A stretch of DNA of 64,000 nucleotides from Rosa chinensis (lineage: Eukaryota > Streptophyta > Magnoliopsida > Rosales > Rosaceae), in the NCBI RefSeq assembly GCF_002994745.2, contig NC_037090.1, positions 4,151,501-4,215,500 on the forward strand, given 5' to 3'. Of the stretch, positions 1 to 11,838 are shown piece by piece (position 1 is the stretch's first letter; every line of letters starts with the position of its first letter). The position numbers and the translations under genes were made by a program. The notes under the pieces were generated by a model. The model had not been told where the DNA came from, made no database searches, and saw only the letters and a list, made by a program, of their open reading frames with translations.

Positions 1-114
1 TGGTTAATTATTTGAAGTCCTTTGTTTGGTTAGTAGTCATGGTTATAATTTGATAAACTGTATTTTTCTTGGCTATTTGACGTAGATGTTCAATCTGATT
101 GCTTAAGGAGAAAT

Positions 115-3100
115 ATGGACAAATCATGGATAGATTTAGCAGATAGGCATTCTCTAGCATATTATGATGCAATAGATCAATTTTTGACTTTTGCATACAT
201 CAATAGGGATCTGGGTTCAAGGATTTATTGTCCTTGTAGAAAGTGCGAAAATCGTTATCTCTATGTAAGATTAGTTGTGCGGCAGCATCTTCGTGATTAT
301 GGTTTCTTTAAGAAGTATAGGAAATGGGATAAACATGGTGAGCCTAATCATTATGTTCATCCAGTGGATGGAAATCAAAATGGTATTGGGTTAGATTCTT
401 ATATGGAGGATGATATGGTCAGACTTGTCCAAGAAGCTTTAGGAGCTCCTAATGTAGGAACACATGATCAGACTAGTGAAGAAAACTCAACTAATCCTAA
501 TGTAGGGGCAAATGAACCTACCAAGAAGTTCTTGAAGCTTCTTGAGGATGCAAACCTTCCATTGTATCCGGGTTCTAAAAGACACACAGCTTTGTCATAT
601 ACAGTTCGTCTTTTGCAAGCGAAGGTGCTCCATGGATGGACAGATAAATCCTTCAAAACTTTACTTGAGATAGCAAAAGAATCTATGCCTGAAGGTGTGC
701 AACTTCCCAAGTCATATTATGAAGCGCAGAAGTTAACAGAAGATCTCGGATTCACTTATGAAACAGTAGATGCATGTCCTAACAGTTGTATGTTGTTTAG
801 AAATGAAGACATAAATTTGGATGAATGCAGAATATGCAAGACATCTCGATGGAAAGATAACAATGGTAGTTCAAATGATGTTGCAGCACTTGGGAAACGA
901 AAAGCAGCAAAACAAGCAAGATATTTTCCTTTAAAACCAAGGTTACAAAGGTTGTTTATGTCTTCAAAAACAGCAAAGCTTATGAGATGGCATGGAGAGG
1001 AAAGAACCGATGATGGTGTGTTTAGGCATCCTGCAGACTCTCTTGCATGGAAAGATTTTGACCAAAAACACACAAATTTTTCGGGAGACATTCGCAATGT
1101 AAGGCTTGGGTTAGCATCTGATGGATTCAACCCATTTAGGTCTATGAATATAGTTCATAGTACCTGGCCTATCATATTGGTTCCCTACAATTTACCACAT
1201 ATGATGTGCATGAAGCAACCCTTTATATTTCTATCTGTTCTTATTGATGGTCCTAAGGCACCCGGTGATAAAATTGATGTCTACATGCAGCCACTTATTG
1301 AAGAATTGAAGGAACTGTATGAAGATGGTGTAGAAACATTTGATGCATTCAGCAATGAAATGTTTAAAATGCATGCTGCATTATTGTGGACGATTAATGA
1401 CTTTCCTACCTATGCCAACTTGTCGGGGTGGAGTACAAAAGGTGAATTTGCTTGCCCATCATGCAACTCTGAAAGTGGTTACCAACGGTTGAAGTTTGGT
1501 AAAAAAGCTTCATACATGACTCATCGGCGGTGGTTACCCTATGATCACAAGTATCGAGCAGATTCAAGGTCATTTAATGGCAATACAGAATATAGAAGGA
1601 AGCCTAAAACTTTATCTGGTGCTGATCTTCTTGCACAATTGGAATCAAATGGTGTTCTTACAGAGTACAAGCGGGAAGATCTAGAGCGAATGAAGGTGCT
1701 TGGGGTGCAAAAACCTGATAATGATCCTTTGATGAAAAAGAAGCATAATTGGAAGAAGAAAAGTATATTTTATGAGCTTCCATATTGGAAAGACAACCTG
1801 ATACGTCACAACCTTGACGTGATGCATATAGAAAAGAACATTTGTGATAATGTTCTTTTCTCAATATTAGGAGTTGCTGGAAAGTCTAAGGACAACTTGA
1901 ATTCTCGTCGTGATCTGGAACTTATGGGAATTAGGGAGCAATATCATCTAAAGAGGAGAGAGTCTGGTACAGAGTATGCTGATCCAGCTGAGTTTGAGAT
2001 GAACAATAAGGGGAAAGATATGTTCTTTTCAGCCTTATCAGGATCACGAATGCCAGATGGAGCTGCTTCCAATATTGCACGTCGAGTACGTTTACATGAT
2101 CGTAGTATTGGAGGTCTTAAGAGCCACGATAACCATATTCTATTGCAGCAACTTATTCCTTTATTTATACGAAGTTCTTTACCAGAGAATGTGGTTCAGG
2201 CATTGATTGATCTGGGTAGTTTTTTTAAACAGTTATGCTCAATGGATAATTGTGCAGCAGATCTAGAAAAGGCTCGTGCTCGTATAGTGCTGACACTTTG
2301 TGAACTTGAGAAGATATTTCCGCCATCATTCTTTAATATAATGGAGCATTTACTAATTCATTTAGCTGATGAAGCATTAATTGCTGGTGCTGTAATTTTT
2401 CGGTGGATGTATCCTATTGAGAGGTATCTACTGACCTTGAAGGAATATGTGAGGAATCGGGCTTGTCCTGAAGCATCAATGGCTAAAGGTTATTTGATGG
2501 AAGAGTGCATGAACTTCTGTACTCAGTATCTCAATGATGTGGAAAGCAAGTTTAATAGACCAGCAAGGAAAAAAAATGATGACGATATAAACAAGGGAAA
2601 AGACTTTGTACTTGAGGAAATTACTCGGACACAAGCTCATCGATGGATCTTATTCCATACAGAGGCAGTCACACCATTTCTCAAGTATGTCATGTTGCTT
2701 ATTGTTTTGTTTTTTTATAATCTGTATATAATCACATGGTCAGTTACTTGGTTAGTTACTTGACCAGTTACAGTTAATTGGTCAGTTACATAGTCAGTTA
2801 CATGGTCAGTTACTTGGTTAGTTACATGGTCAGTTACTTGACCAGTTACAGTTACATGGTCAGTTACTCAATTACTTGGTCAGTTACATGGTCAGTTACT
2901 TGACCAGTTACAGTGACATGGTCAGTTACATGGTCAGTTACTTGGTCAGTTACTTGACCAGTTACAGTTACATGGTCAGTTACTTGGTCAGTTACATGGT
3001 CAGTTACTTGACCAGTTACAGTTACATGGTCAGTTACATGGTCAGTTACATGGTCAGTTACTTGGTCAGTTACTTAACCAGTTACAGTTACATGGTCAGT

Positions 3101-4189
3101 TACTTGGTCAGTTACATGGTCAGTGACATGGTCAGTTACATGGTCAGTTACTTGATCAGTTACAGTTACATGGTCAGTGACATGGTCAGTTACATGGTCA
3201 GTTACATGGTCAGTTACTTGGTCAGTTACTTGACCAGTTATATGGTTAGTTACTTGACTAGTTATAGTTACATGGTCAGTGACATGGTCAGTTACATGGT
3301 CAGTTACTCAGTTACTTGGTCAGTTACATGGTCAGTTACTTGACCAGTTACATGGTCAGTTACTTAGTTACATGGTCAGTTACTTAATGGATAGTTTCTG
3401 AGTTTCTGGGCAGAAAAGTAATGATGTTCTTACTACTTTGCAGTGAACATCTTATTACTATTCGACGACAATTTCCTGCTGCAAATGAACACTATGTTCA
3501 GAGAGTTCATTTTCGGGAATTTGCAAACTAGTTTAAGGAGCATGTATGTTGCTAGCTATAATTAGATATATTTAGTTCATCTTTCGGTGTCTTATAGTGT
3601 GCAGTTTTTAACTATTGTCTACCTAAATCAGGTTATCAATTTGCAAAGAACAAGTTCTGTATTGTTATCAGAAGAAGTTATTGCTTTGTCTAATTCTCCT
3701 AGTCCATCAGCAAAGAGATTGACTTCTTACAATGCGAATGGGTTTTTCTTTCGAGTGAAAAGTCTTGATAATCATCGCTCAACACAGAATAGTGGTGTAA
3801 CTTTACAAGCAGACAAGAATCTTTCTATTGACTCCTCACCATACTATGGGAGATTGACAGATATTATCAAAATCTCTTATGGTATTGATATCAAATATGT
3901 TTTGTTTAAGTGTGATTGGGTTAATCCTGCTACAGGTATAAAGTTAGACCATTTTAACTTTCCTTTAGTTAACTTCAAGCGTTTGTTGTACAAAAATGAT
4001 TGCATAGGGGATGAACCCTTCATATTGGCATCTCAAGCTCATCAAGTTTGGTATGCTCTAGATCCTTCAGCGCAAGAATGGCTGAATGTTGTTGACATGC
4101 CTTCAAGAGACTTATCCCTTGTGCAAACTAACAATACTGAAGAAGCTAGTATTTCAAGCGAGTCAATGGATGTTGAAATGGATGATTGA
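115..4189 (+). CDS. TNP2-like CACTA transposase, 3 exons, one in-frame stop
   Basis: The inferred exons are 115-2684, 3444-3543 and 3632-4189. The donors are GTATGT at 2685 and 3544, the acceptors are CAG at 3441 and 3629, and all joins keep frame. Exon 1 (about 856 codons) shows a Transposase-associated domain at residues 1-77 (CPCRKC motif), the Transposase_21 core near residues 285-540 (including FIFLSVLIDGPKAPG and a VETFDAF segment), and a DUF4218 region starting near residue 660 (GGLKSHDNHILLQQLIP). Exon 3 carries a DUF4216 domain (YYGRLTDIIKISYG, FKCDWVN, FILASQAHQVWY). Exon 2 has TAG at 3529-3531 where relatives have tryptophan, so the protein is probably truncated before DUF4216. An alternative is that exon 2 is skipped or spliced differently. 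The protein would bind and cut the CACTA ends in the nucleus. The first intron contains the minisatellite at 2741-3390. Confidence 0.88.
2741..3390. repeat. Minisatellite, 12-bp period, inside transposase intron 1
   Basis: About 650 bp is made of variants of CATGGTCAGTTA and CTTGGTCAGTTA, with interspersed CTTGACCAGTTA and 6-bp CAGTTA half-units. Because the period is a multiple of three, one frame stays open for 155 codons (2876-3343) and reads as endless MVSY/LVSY. This is a consequence of the repeat, not a gene. TGGTCA and TGACCA units alternate, so the transcript can fold into many short hairpins. The array is flanked by a good donor (2685) and acceptor (3441-3443). Confidence 0.93.
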
Positions 4190-4459
4190 GACCGTAACTT
4201 GTAATATAGTAGATGTAGGTTAAGATGGCACTTATAGGTGCAGATTTTTGTGTGCGTAGGTCTTTTTTGTTTGCTGGAACTTGGTATTCGTGTATGGAAT
4301 ATATGATATTAATTACGGTCTTTTTTGGACAATGGAATGTGATTCTGTCATTTCAATTTATAATAAACTGTGGTATTTCTATCATATAAAACTTGTTGGT
4401 TATTTCAATTCGAAACATTATGTTCTCATATAATTGTAAATGTCCTTTTTCAGTTAACC

Positions 4460-6947
4460 ATGAAGAAAAGGAAGATTGGTCGACCACGCACCATGTCTGA
4501 ATATTTGAGTTCCAGCAGCTCTCAATCTTCAAGCAACAGTATTTCCTCATCACAACAGCCATCACCGTCTTCAAGATTGCCACCACCATCTCCTTCCCCT
4601 CCACCTCCTCCACCTCCTCCTCCACCACCGCCACCCCCTGCACTACCATCTCCACCAGCAGGTACATCAATATCTAATATATTTGTAATGTAGTATCTTT
4701 TTTGTTTTAAAGTTACAATTTGATATTTTTAACACTTGGTTAGAGATGGAAGTACAAGCTACTGCTGAAAGTTCCAGAGGTCAAAATAAGGGTATCTCAG
4801 AATGGAATACTGGAGTTAAAGTCGAAATCAAGTTTGATTCTACCTTCCAACCTGTGGGAGATAAGGCTGCCCAATTAAAGTCGCAGTTAGGACAAATTGT
4901 AAGGGATGGGCAAAGAATTCCCCTTACAATAATTGATTGGAAGTCTGTTGGAGCTGAAGTGAAAGATGGAATATGGAAAGAAGTTAAGGTACATATGTCA
5001 TTTATATTTGTTGGTAAACACTTGAATGAAAGAAAAAAAAACTTGATTCCATGTATTTGCAATTAGTTTTTGGTTTTGATTTGTTTTAAAATTATGAAGC
5101 ATAAGTACTAGTTTCAAGTATAGACTAATCCTAACCTATCAATGTTTCGTAGGATAATTTGCTGAATGTTCCAGAAGGATATAAAACTGTATGTTTGAGA
5201 TGTTGCAATAGTCTGTGGAAGGATCATAAAAGCAAAACGAAACTCAACTTCTTTGAGAAAAACAAAGAAGATCTAGATATTCTTTCAAAAGTTCCTGCCA
5301 ATATTGTGACAGAGCAATGGAGTGAGCTAGTTGCCTATTGGAGTAGTGAGGAAGCTAAGGTATTAGTGGCACAATTTTTATAAATAGATTATCGAATACC
5401 AGAATCACTACCATTTAACCTTGACATTGATGTTGCAGATGATAGCAAGAAGAAATTCTATCAATAGGGAGCTTCGTGGACCAGTTCATACTACTGGTCG
5501 AAAACACTTTGCTCAATTACGATTTGAGGTATTCCACTGCATTCTACATTTATGTGTTTCTTCGGTAGGAGATGAGTTTCTTCTTTTTTCCATTTCATCT
5601 ATAAATTTGATTCTTGTATTGAAATCTGAAAATATGTAAATTTGGATTGGAATATTATAGATTCAGTTTGCTATTATTTTGCATTTGATAGATGGAGCAA
5701 AATGGAGAAGAAACTGATAAGATGAATGTGTGGAAAAAAGCACGAGACCAGTCAAAACCAGAAGTAGTTGAAGTCATTGTAAGCTTTATTTTTAGTATAT
5801 TGTATGATAATGTTTCAGTTTCTAATTTATATGTTCTTTTCAAGCTGGTAATTCTATACTTGAATGTAGGAAGAATATGAAAAACGACTTTTATTAGAAC
5901 CTGAGGACCAAAGGAACCTTCAGGCTGTCAAAGACCGTATATTTCATGAATTGATTGGAGAGGATGGCCATGGATATTGTCGCACCTATGGATCTGCCGT
6001 GCCTAGAAGATTTGTCTACCCACATGCACCAAATTCCTCTGAAACCACTGATGATATAATACAGAAAGTAACTGAATCTGTGGCAAAAAAGTTTCAGGAT
6101 CAGCTTAATATGCTACAAGCTCGAATTGATTTTTTGGAGAACAAAGAGAAGAGAGGCATAGATCAAAATGGACAGGTTTGTCATCACAAGAATAATTGTT
6201 TGAATATTTAGCTCTTATTTGATGTGCACAATTTATTAGATGGTATTGATGAGATAATATAGCAAGACAAGAAATATGAAGTAATGCGGAGACATTGAGA
6301 TTTCAGTTTGTTTTGACAAGAAATATATAGTTGGTGATAAGATCTATTCAGCTTTGACAAGAATTGTTTAGTTTAATATGCTTCCCTATATAGATCATAT
6401 GTTGGTTTTGTATAAAGGTCTCTAAAAGGTCTTTTTAGTGGGATGTTTTTCCTTGTTTAAGTATGTCACTTTTGTTAGTTCTGTATGTGTATAGTAGGCA
6501 GGTCGATGATAATGTTTTATTATGATCATATATGTCCTCAGTCCTACAATTGTTTCAAGTGTCCTCAGTCCTACAATTGTTCTATTATTTGATCTGTTTC
6601 CCCTTTGCTGTTATTTTATCAATGATGAATATACATACTAGATCAACTTGTAAAAGAAACACTAGCTTTGATGACACTTGGTTTGAAATTTCCTCTCATA
6701 CTGTCATTCTCTTTGTAATATGATTATAAAAAATGATGCAACCTGCGAATCTGCGTGTCTGGTTATTGGAATTGGGTTATGGTGTGACATTGAAAAAGGG
6801 TGATATGCAAAGCCATACATGATATATCTAATTTTTTTTTTTTTGATGTCTTAGGTTTCAGATGCAACTAGTGACCATGAAATTCGGAGGGAGTCTGTAG
6901 GAGAAGAAGGGAATCCAGATTCAAGCAGTGATAGAGCAATGGGCTAA
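4460..6947 (+). CDS. CACTA second gene, plant Transposase_24 (Ptta/En/Spm) family, 409 aa
   Basis: Seven exons are inferred from consensus splice sites: 4460-4661, 4744-4988, 5153-5359, 5439-5528, 5692-5778, 5870-6175 and 6855-6947. They join without a stop into 1230 nt (409 codons), and every junction after exon 2 is phase 0. The N-terminus is basic (KKRKIGRPR, an AT-hook/nuclear-signal type motif), followed by a serine-rich stretch and a run of about 14 prolines near residue 50. The middle (GTKTV-type region with CLRCCNSLWKDHKSK, then TEQWSELVAYW and GPVHTTGRKHFAQLR) is the usual Transposase_24 core. Exon 6 ends in a probable coiled coil (QDQLNMLQARIDFLENKEK). Proteins of this class bind subterminal repeats and help TNP2 assemble the transposition complex. 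The product is acidic at its C-terminus. The family call is firm; the exact exon ends are inference. Confidence 0.85.
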
Positions 6948-7194
6948 GTTTCAATATGTTATTGCATATTTTTGTTAAGTGTTACTCTTGGTTGTCTTCA
7001 TTAGGAACTTGGTTTTGGGCATAACTTAATTTGTACTTCTTTTAATTACCTATAATGGTAGTGCAACAACTTAATTACATTGCAATGAAATAGATGAGTT
7101 AATGAACAATATATGTGTTGTGTATTGATATTTTTATCCCATTTTTGGATATTGCAAAAAGACAGGTTTTGTTAAAAAAAAAAAAATTGGCTGG
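6948..7194. other. 3' untranslated/spacer DNA of the CACTA element
   Basis: AT-rich sequence between the second gene and the subterminal repeats. It holds no ORF or recognisable motif beyond possible poly-A signals. Confidence 0.6.
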
Positions 7195-7688
7195 CTACTA
7201 GCATCGGTGAATTGCCGTAGCCAAGAATATATCTCTATATAACACCACACCGAAGCTATGGCAACGAGACCGTAGCAAAATTTGATATTGAAAAATTGGC
7301 GGGAAGCAAATTAGTTTGGCAGCAAAAAAAAATTGGCGGGAAAAAATTTGGCGGGAAACAAATTTGGTAGGAAACAAATTTTGGCACGAAGTAATATAAT
7401 TATCTTATTATTAATTATGCTGCGACGGAAATTTGCCGTAGTATATTTTGTAATGGCGACGGCATTAGGGGTAGCATGAAACCGTCGCAGAGTAAGTGTC
7501 GCAAAGATCTTTGCCGTCGCAAAAGTGGTTTGCGACGGCATTTTGCCGTGGCTAAAGATATTGGCGACGCCACCAACGGCGTCAGAAGCTTTGCCGTCGC
7601 AGAGCCGTCGCAAATGCTTTTTTGCCACGGCAAAACAGCTTTTCGCTACGGCAGGGCGCCGTGGCTATTGCAATTTTTTTTTGTAGTG
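7195..7688. repeat. CACTA right-end subterminal repeats and TIR
   Basis: Many copies, in both orientations, of a 10-bp core of the type TTGCCGTCGC or TGCGACGGCA, with CCGTAGC/GCTACGG variants. They end at the TIR TTTTTTTTTGTAGTG (7674-7688). Such arrays are the binding sites for the TNPA-type protein encoded just upstream. The short ORFs on both strands here are by-products of the GC-rich repeats. Confidence 0.9.
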
Positions 7689-8502
7689 CCTTTAGGGCTA
7701 GGCCTGGCCCTACCCTAAAAGCCCGGCCCTAAAATTTAAAATTATATTTTTGTTATTTTCTATTACAATATTACATATTTACATGTGTAAAAAACTAAGG
7801 GAGTTTTGATGTATTATTTGAATATGTACAAAATTGGTCTCTTAAATCGAGTCTATGCCTTTAAGGCCCAAAGGCTGAAGGTAAGAAGCCCAACTGTCCA
7901 AGTCCAACTCAAGTAGCAATAGGGCAAAAGCAGACCCTAGACGGCAGAGTAGCAGACGCTATCCCACCTTCACAGTTTCACGCTGTCGAGTCTCTCTCAA
8001 ACATAGGTCGCCTCTCTCTCAAACCCGTTGTTACTTCATCAAAGTCCAGACCGCCTCTCTTAGCCACCACCTACGGCAGACGGCCAGACGCTATCCCAAT
8101 ATCCCGTAGACGCAAGGCGAGCTTGCGACAAGTCGGATCGAAGATCGAGGTGGAGTAGACACAAGGCGAGCTGAGCCTGTGATGTTGAGCGAGGTGAGCT
8201 GAGGATGAGTCGGGACGAAAATAGAGCCTGGGGAGTTTGCGACTGATCGAAGATCGAGGAGTTTGCGACGGATCGAGATCGAGGAGCGCATGAGGCTATG
8301 AGGAGCTTGTTTGAACATTCTTGTTGGCGCGAGCTGGGTTCGAATCTTTCTCTGTCTCGAGCTAGGTTGATGAGGTAATCTCTCATTCCCATTCAGTTTG
8401 TTGATGTCGGTGATATTATATATTGATTATTGATTAGCTAAACTCTGTTTATATCTGGTTACATCCTTTATCCTTACCCTTTTCTTTTGTGTGTGTTATA
8501 AG

Positions 8503-9401
8503 CAGTGTTCTAAAAATCGGCCGCCCAGACGCTGGGCGGCGGCTTCCCGACTCAATTAATGTGTAATCAGTGGCTTTGGGTGGGCAGACGGCCTAGGCGG
8601 GCGCCTGGGCGGACTAGGCGGCTGGGCAGTAGATGCTCAATCATCTTGTCTGGGCTAGGCGGCCTGGGCGGCAGCTTCCTGACTCGATTAATGTGTAATC
8701 AGTGGCTTTGGGAGGGCAGACTGCCTAGGTGGCTGGGCGGTAGATGCTCAGTCGTCGTGTCTGGGCTAGGCGGGGTTGGGTATTTCTGCTGCTGCTTTTG
8801 TAACTAACCATACGTGCATCATTCCTGCTGCTGCTTTTGAAAGAGAAGCCATATCTGCCTAGGATTTAAGAGACATAGGAAATTGAAGTTCAAGAATCAA
8901 GATCTGGGTTTAAGATGAAGAAGATCCAGATGCTTGGTGTGAGCGAGGGGCTTGGCAAGAAGAAGGGATCTGAGAATTTAATATCTAAAATATGTAGGAC
9001 TCACTGAGAGAGTAACCAACAGAGAGAAGAAGGCATCTGGAGATTTTAGATCGTAGAACACAGAGAGAGAGACTAAAAACTTGGAATGCTTAAAAGATTT
9101 CCACTGTTTGCTTTTTGTTTTAGACAATTAAGGCATAGTTTGCTAAAATGGTGAAAAAAAAAAAGGCTTATGTCAGATACAATAGCTCTAAAATTATATT
9201 TTATGACACTACTCACATTTTGCAACATTCATGATAGTAATTGACCAAGTCAAAGGTGGGATTGATGAATATATTTAGATTTTATATAACTATATGTTAT
9301 ATAATAAAATAAAATTTATAAAAAATAAAAACCTCCTAGGCGCCTGGGTGCTGATCTCCTAGTCACCGCCCGACTAGCGCCTAGCGATTTTTTGAACCTT
9401 G
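8503..9401. mobile_element. Non-autonomous hAT element with exact 8-bp TSD
   Basis: The 899-bp element starts CAGTGTTCTAAAAATCG and its reverse complement starts CAAGGTTCAAAAAATCG. It is flanked by GTTATAAG on both sides (8495-8502 and 9402-9409). The ends are rich in CCTAGGCGCC-like palindromes. It has no coding capacity. It is nested inside the larger hAT-like element. Confidence 0.9.
8532..8770. repeat. Internal tandem duplication in the hAT element, 132-bp unit
   Basis: Unit 1 starts at 8532 and unit 2 at 8664. Both contain the same stretch GTGTAATCAGTGGCTTTGGG and the CTGGGCGGC/GGCTAGGCGG motifs, with a few substitutions and a deletion in the second unit. Confidence 0.85.
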
Positions 9402-10723
9402 GTTATAAGTTTATAATAGTGGAAGAGATGAAAGCAATAACAGACTTGCAAGGAGGAGGAATTGTGTTTTCTGTTCAGCGTGCAGTAGTTGTTCATTCGG
9501 TACTCTTTTTACATAGTTACTGTTCAATTTGAGTTTTTGAGTGACGTTTGTGGTTTTCTGGTTGGGTTGAGAGAGAAGGAAGAAGAGACTCCCAGATTTG
9601 AAGAAGATGCCGGCAATATTGTGTGTGACTAATCTGGTGAGTGTAGTCTAAATGTTTATTTCTGTTCTTGGCAATGAAAGTTATCTTGGTTGTTGAAACA
9701 TATATGATCTATCACTACCCAATTTGTATGGAGCGGGGCAGTGGGTAAGTTAGTTTATATAGAGTTTTTTTATTGTTGTTCACAGATTCCCAATGTTTGA
9801 TGTTTGATGTGCTACTGATCACTTATATCTGATCTCTTTTACCACATGTTGGATTCTCTTGCTGTTGCATTAATTTGTAATGTTTAATGTGCAAGGCTGC
9901 ACTTATGTTGTACAATCTTTCATGGAATATTTGGCACATCATACTAAGGTCATCTTGCTACTGATTGATGTCGTTGGTGAGTGTTCCAAATTCTTGGTTA
10001 CCATATAATTTGTTACATCAATTGATCATGATTTAAGAATATATGTCTTTAATGGATTGGCGTGGAACTTTAATGTTGCAGAAAGTGAAAATGAACTGAA
10101 ATATATGTATGTATTGCACTATTGCTGGTTCTCTGTTTAGTAAGAGATGAAGGAAGCTTAGCTTAAGAAGGAAGATTGCAAGTGTTAAATCGAACACTGC
10201 TTTAGTTTTTGTAAAGAGATTGCAACTTTTGTTAATTGATGAATAGTATTGTTTGTAGCCTCAGTGGCTCAGTCTCAGTGCAATTTCAATGAGAATGTGT
10301 AATTAAAGGTTCAGTGGGATTTTTAGTTATTCACAGTTCACTTATTTGTAATTAGCTTAGAACCTTAGGTTCTCAAGTAGCATATTCTCAAGTATGAATG
10401 TATGATGATTGAAGTTGTTTTTCAGTTCGGATTTTTTTTTCTTCCCTTTTCTTTTGAGTTTCAGATTATTGAATATATGAACGATACAGTTTTACCGAAA
10501 TTCTATTTTATGAGAGTTAAACAAAGGCCCGGCCCTACCCTATTTGAAAAGGGCTGGCCCAGCTCGCCCTTTCGGCCCTTGCGGAATGGGCCTTAAGGGC
10601 GGGTAAGGGCTTACGTATTGAAGCCTCGGCCCGGCCCGACCCTAAATTTTGTTGACTTGGTCAAAACCCAACCCAGCCCTACGCTAAGCCCTAAAATTTA
10701 GGGTAGGGCTGGCCCTAGCCCGA

Positions 10724-11398
10724 CCCATGATGAGGCCTACATGAGGAGTCCAGTCCAAATATAAATGGGAAAAGGAAGAATTTACCTCAAAAGTAGGAGA
10801 AAACATAATTGGAAACTCTTCAGAACTGCAAGGAAGTGGGGAACACAACTCAAGGCACAATGACCCGGTCACGTCACCTATATAAACTCTTCGTGAAGCA
10901 GAATTGCTCGTCCATTTAGGAGCGCACTTTTATTCGTGCTTTTATGTTTGTGTTGACAAGGTACAATGACCCTATACTCTATTTATATCCGATATATTTG
11001 ATCACTACTTTATGTTAGTAAATATGGATTAATGAGTAAAATTTGGTACCTTGAATACATTCCGAAACCAATTATGCAAAGATTTGAATAAAAAGAAAGT
11101 GGATTTATGTTAATCCAATCCAAATAAAATGACGGTCCTAATTTTAGGTAAAGTTTGAGGTAAAAATTTAAAGTAGTACATCATACGTGCGTTATATGTA
11201 ATAAGTGTTTGGGACTGAGTAACGCTGGCAATGGCAGTGGCTTCCCATGCCTTCAGAAGCTAGACTCCACGGGATTGGTAAGTTGTTCAACCATCTCCTT
11301 TCAAACAAAATGTGTAAACGATACGGACTTTTTGACTTGTGTGCAGGAGTTTTTGCACTTGGAAAGTGAGTAGTACTGTTTCAGAGTCTGACGGGTTG
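10724..11398. other. Intergenic DNA; start of DMP-array block A
   Basis: 10724-11200 holds no recognisable gene, only a possible TATA-like CTATATAAACTC near 10876. From about 11200 the sequence is a copy of the block also present near 18060, 28750 and 35060 (shared phrases such as CATCTCCTTTCAAACAAA). This marks the upstream part of the DMP duplication unit. Confidence 0.6.
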
Positions 11399-11752
11399 TG
11401 TTGAGAATATATACATCCCACATGGGAAAAATGGGACATTGCCTATGAGTTTATAAGGGTTTGGGCCACTTCATCCATTGCCAATTGGTTTTGGATGTAA
11501 ACCCCAGATTACTTTATCATGGTATCAGAGCGGGTTACCCACGTGTGCATGCCTCACGGCCACACGGGCTCCACGTCACCCAAAAGTTGTCCACATGTAT
11601 GGCTTGAAAATTCGTCACTCGTGCGGGGGCGTGTTGAGAATATATACATCCCACATGGGAAAAATGGGACCTTGCCTATGAGTTCATAAGGGTTTGGGCC
11701 ACTTCATCCATTGCCAATTGGTTTTGGATGTGAACCCCAAATTACTTTATCA
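11399..11752 (+). mobile_element. TRIM retrotransposon, complete, 354 bp
   Basis: Two 121-bp LTRs (11399-11519 and 11632-11752) begin TGTTGAGAATATAT and end TTTATCA. The first is followed directly by TGGTATCAGAGC (11520-11531), a primer-binding site complementary to initiator Met-tRNA. A purine-rich GTGCGGGGGCG precedes the second LTR. The 5-bp duplication GGTTG flanks the element (11394-11398 and 11753-11757). There is no coding sequence. Two more relatives lie at 48284-48537 and 51977-52256. Confidence 0.95.
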
Positions 11753-11838
11753 GGTTGAACCAGTGATTTTCTTGGCACGGAAAATTAAGTGGTTGAGATT
11801 TTTAGAGAGAAATCAATGGAGTTTGGGATTGAAGGGTG

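Larger units (their letters stand above)
1..7688 (+). mobile_element. CACTA (En/Spm) transposon, left end outside window
   Basis: The block contains the two genes typical of plant CACTA elements in the usual order: a TNP2-like transposase, then a Transposase_24 (TNPA/TNPD-like) gene. Its right border is clear. A terminal inverted repeat read inward from 7688 begins CACTACAAAAAAAAATTGC, preceded by about 490 bp of subterminal repeats. The 5' terminus with the matching CACTAC end is not in the window, so total length and the 3-bp target duplication cannot be checked. Bases 1-114 are leader sequence with no gene. The second gene is intact, so the element or a recent relative may have been active. 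Confidence 0.93.
7689..10723. mobile_element. hAT-like element with GGCCC-rich inverted ends (left end abuts CACTA)
   Basis: The left sequence (from about 7692: TAGGGCTAGGCCTGGCCC) and the reverse complement of the right sequence (inward from 10723: TCGGGCTAGGGCCAGCCC) match over roughly 25 bp. Both continue into further GGCCC and TAAAATTT motifs, the typical terminal structure of plant hAT non-autonomous elements. A second GGCCC-rich stretch lies at 10520-10640. No transposase is seen inside; 7740-8490 and 9410-10510 hold no recognisable gene. The left end touches the CACTA TIR and no 8-bp duplication is found, so the CACTA probably landed in or beside this terminus. Confidence 0.6.

Noticed and set aside
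2876..3343. 155-codon ORF of MVSY/LVSY repeats
   Set aside because: It is produced by the 12-bp period of an intronic minisatellite; any multiple-of-three period without a stop stays open.
7311..7718. Overlapping ORFs at the CACTA right end
   Set aside because: They arise from GC-rich subterminal repeats that are protein-binding sites, not genes.
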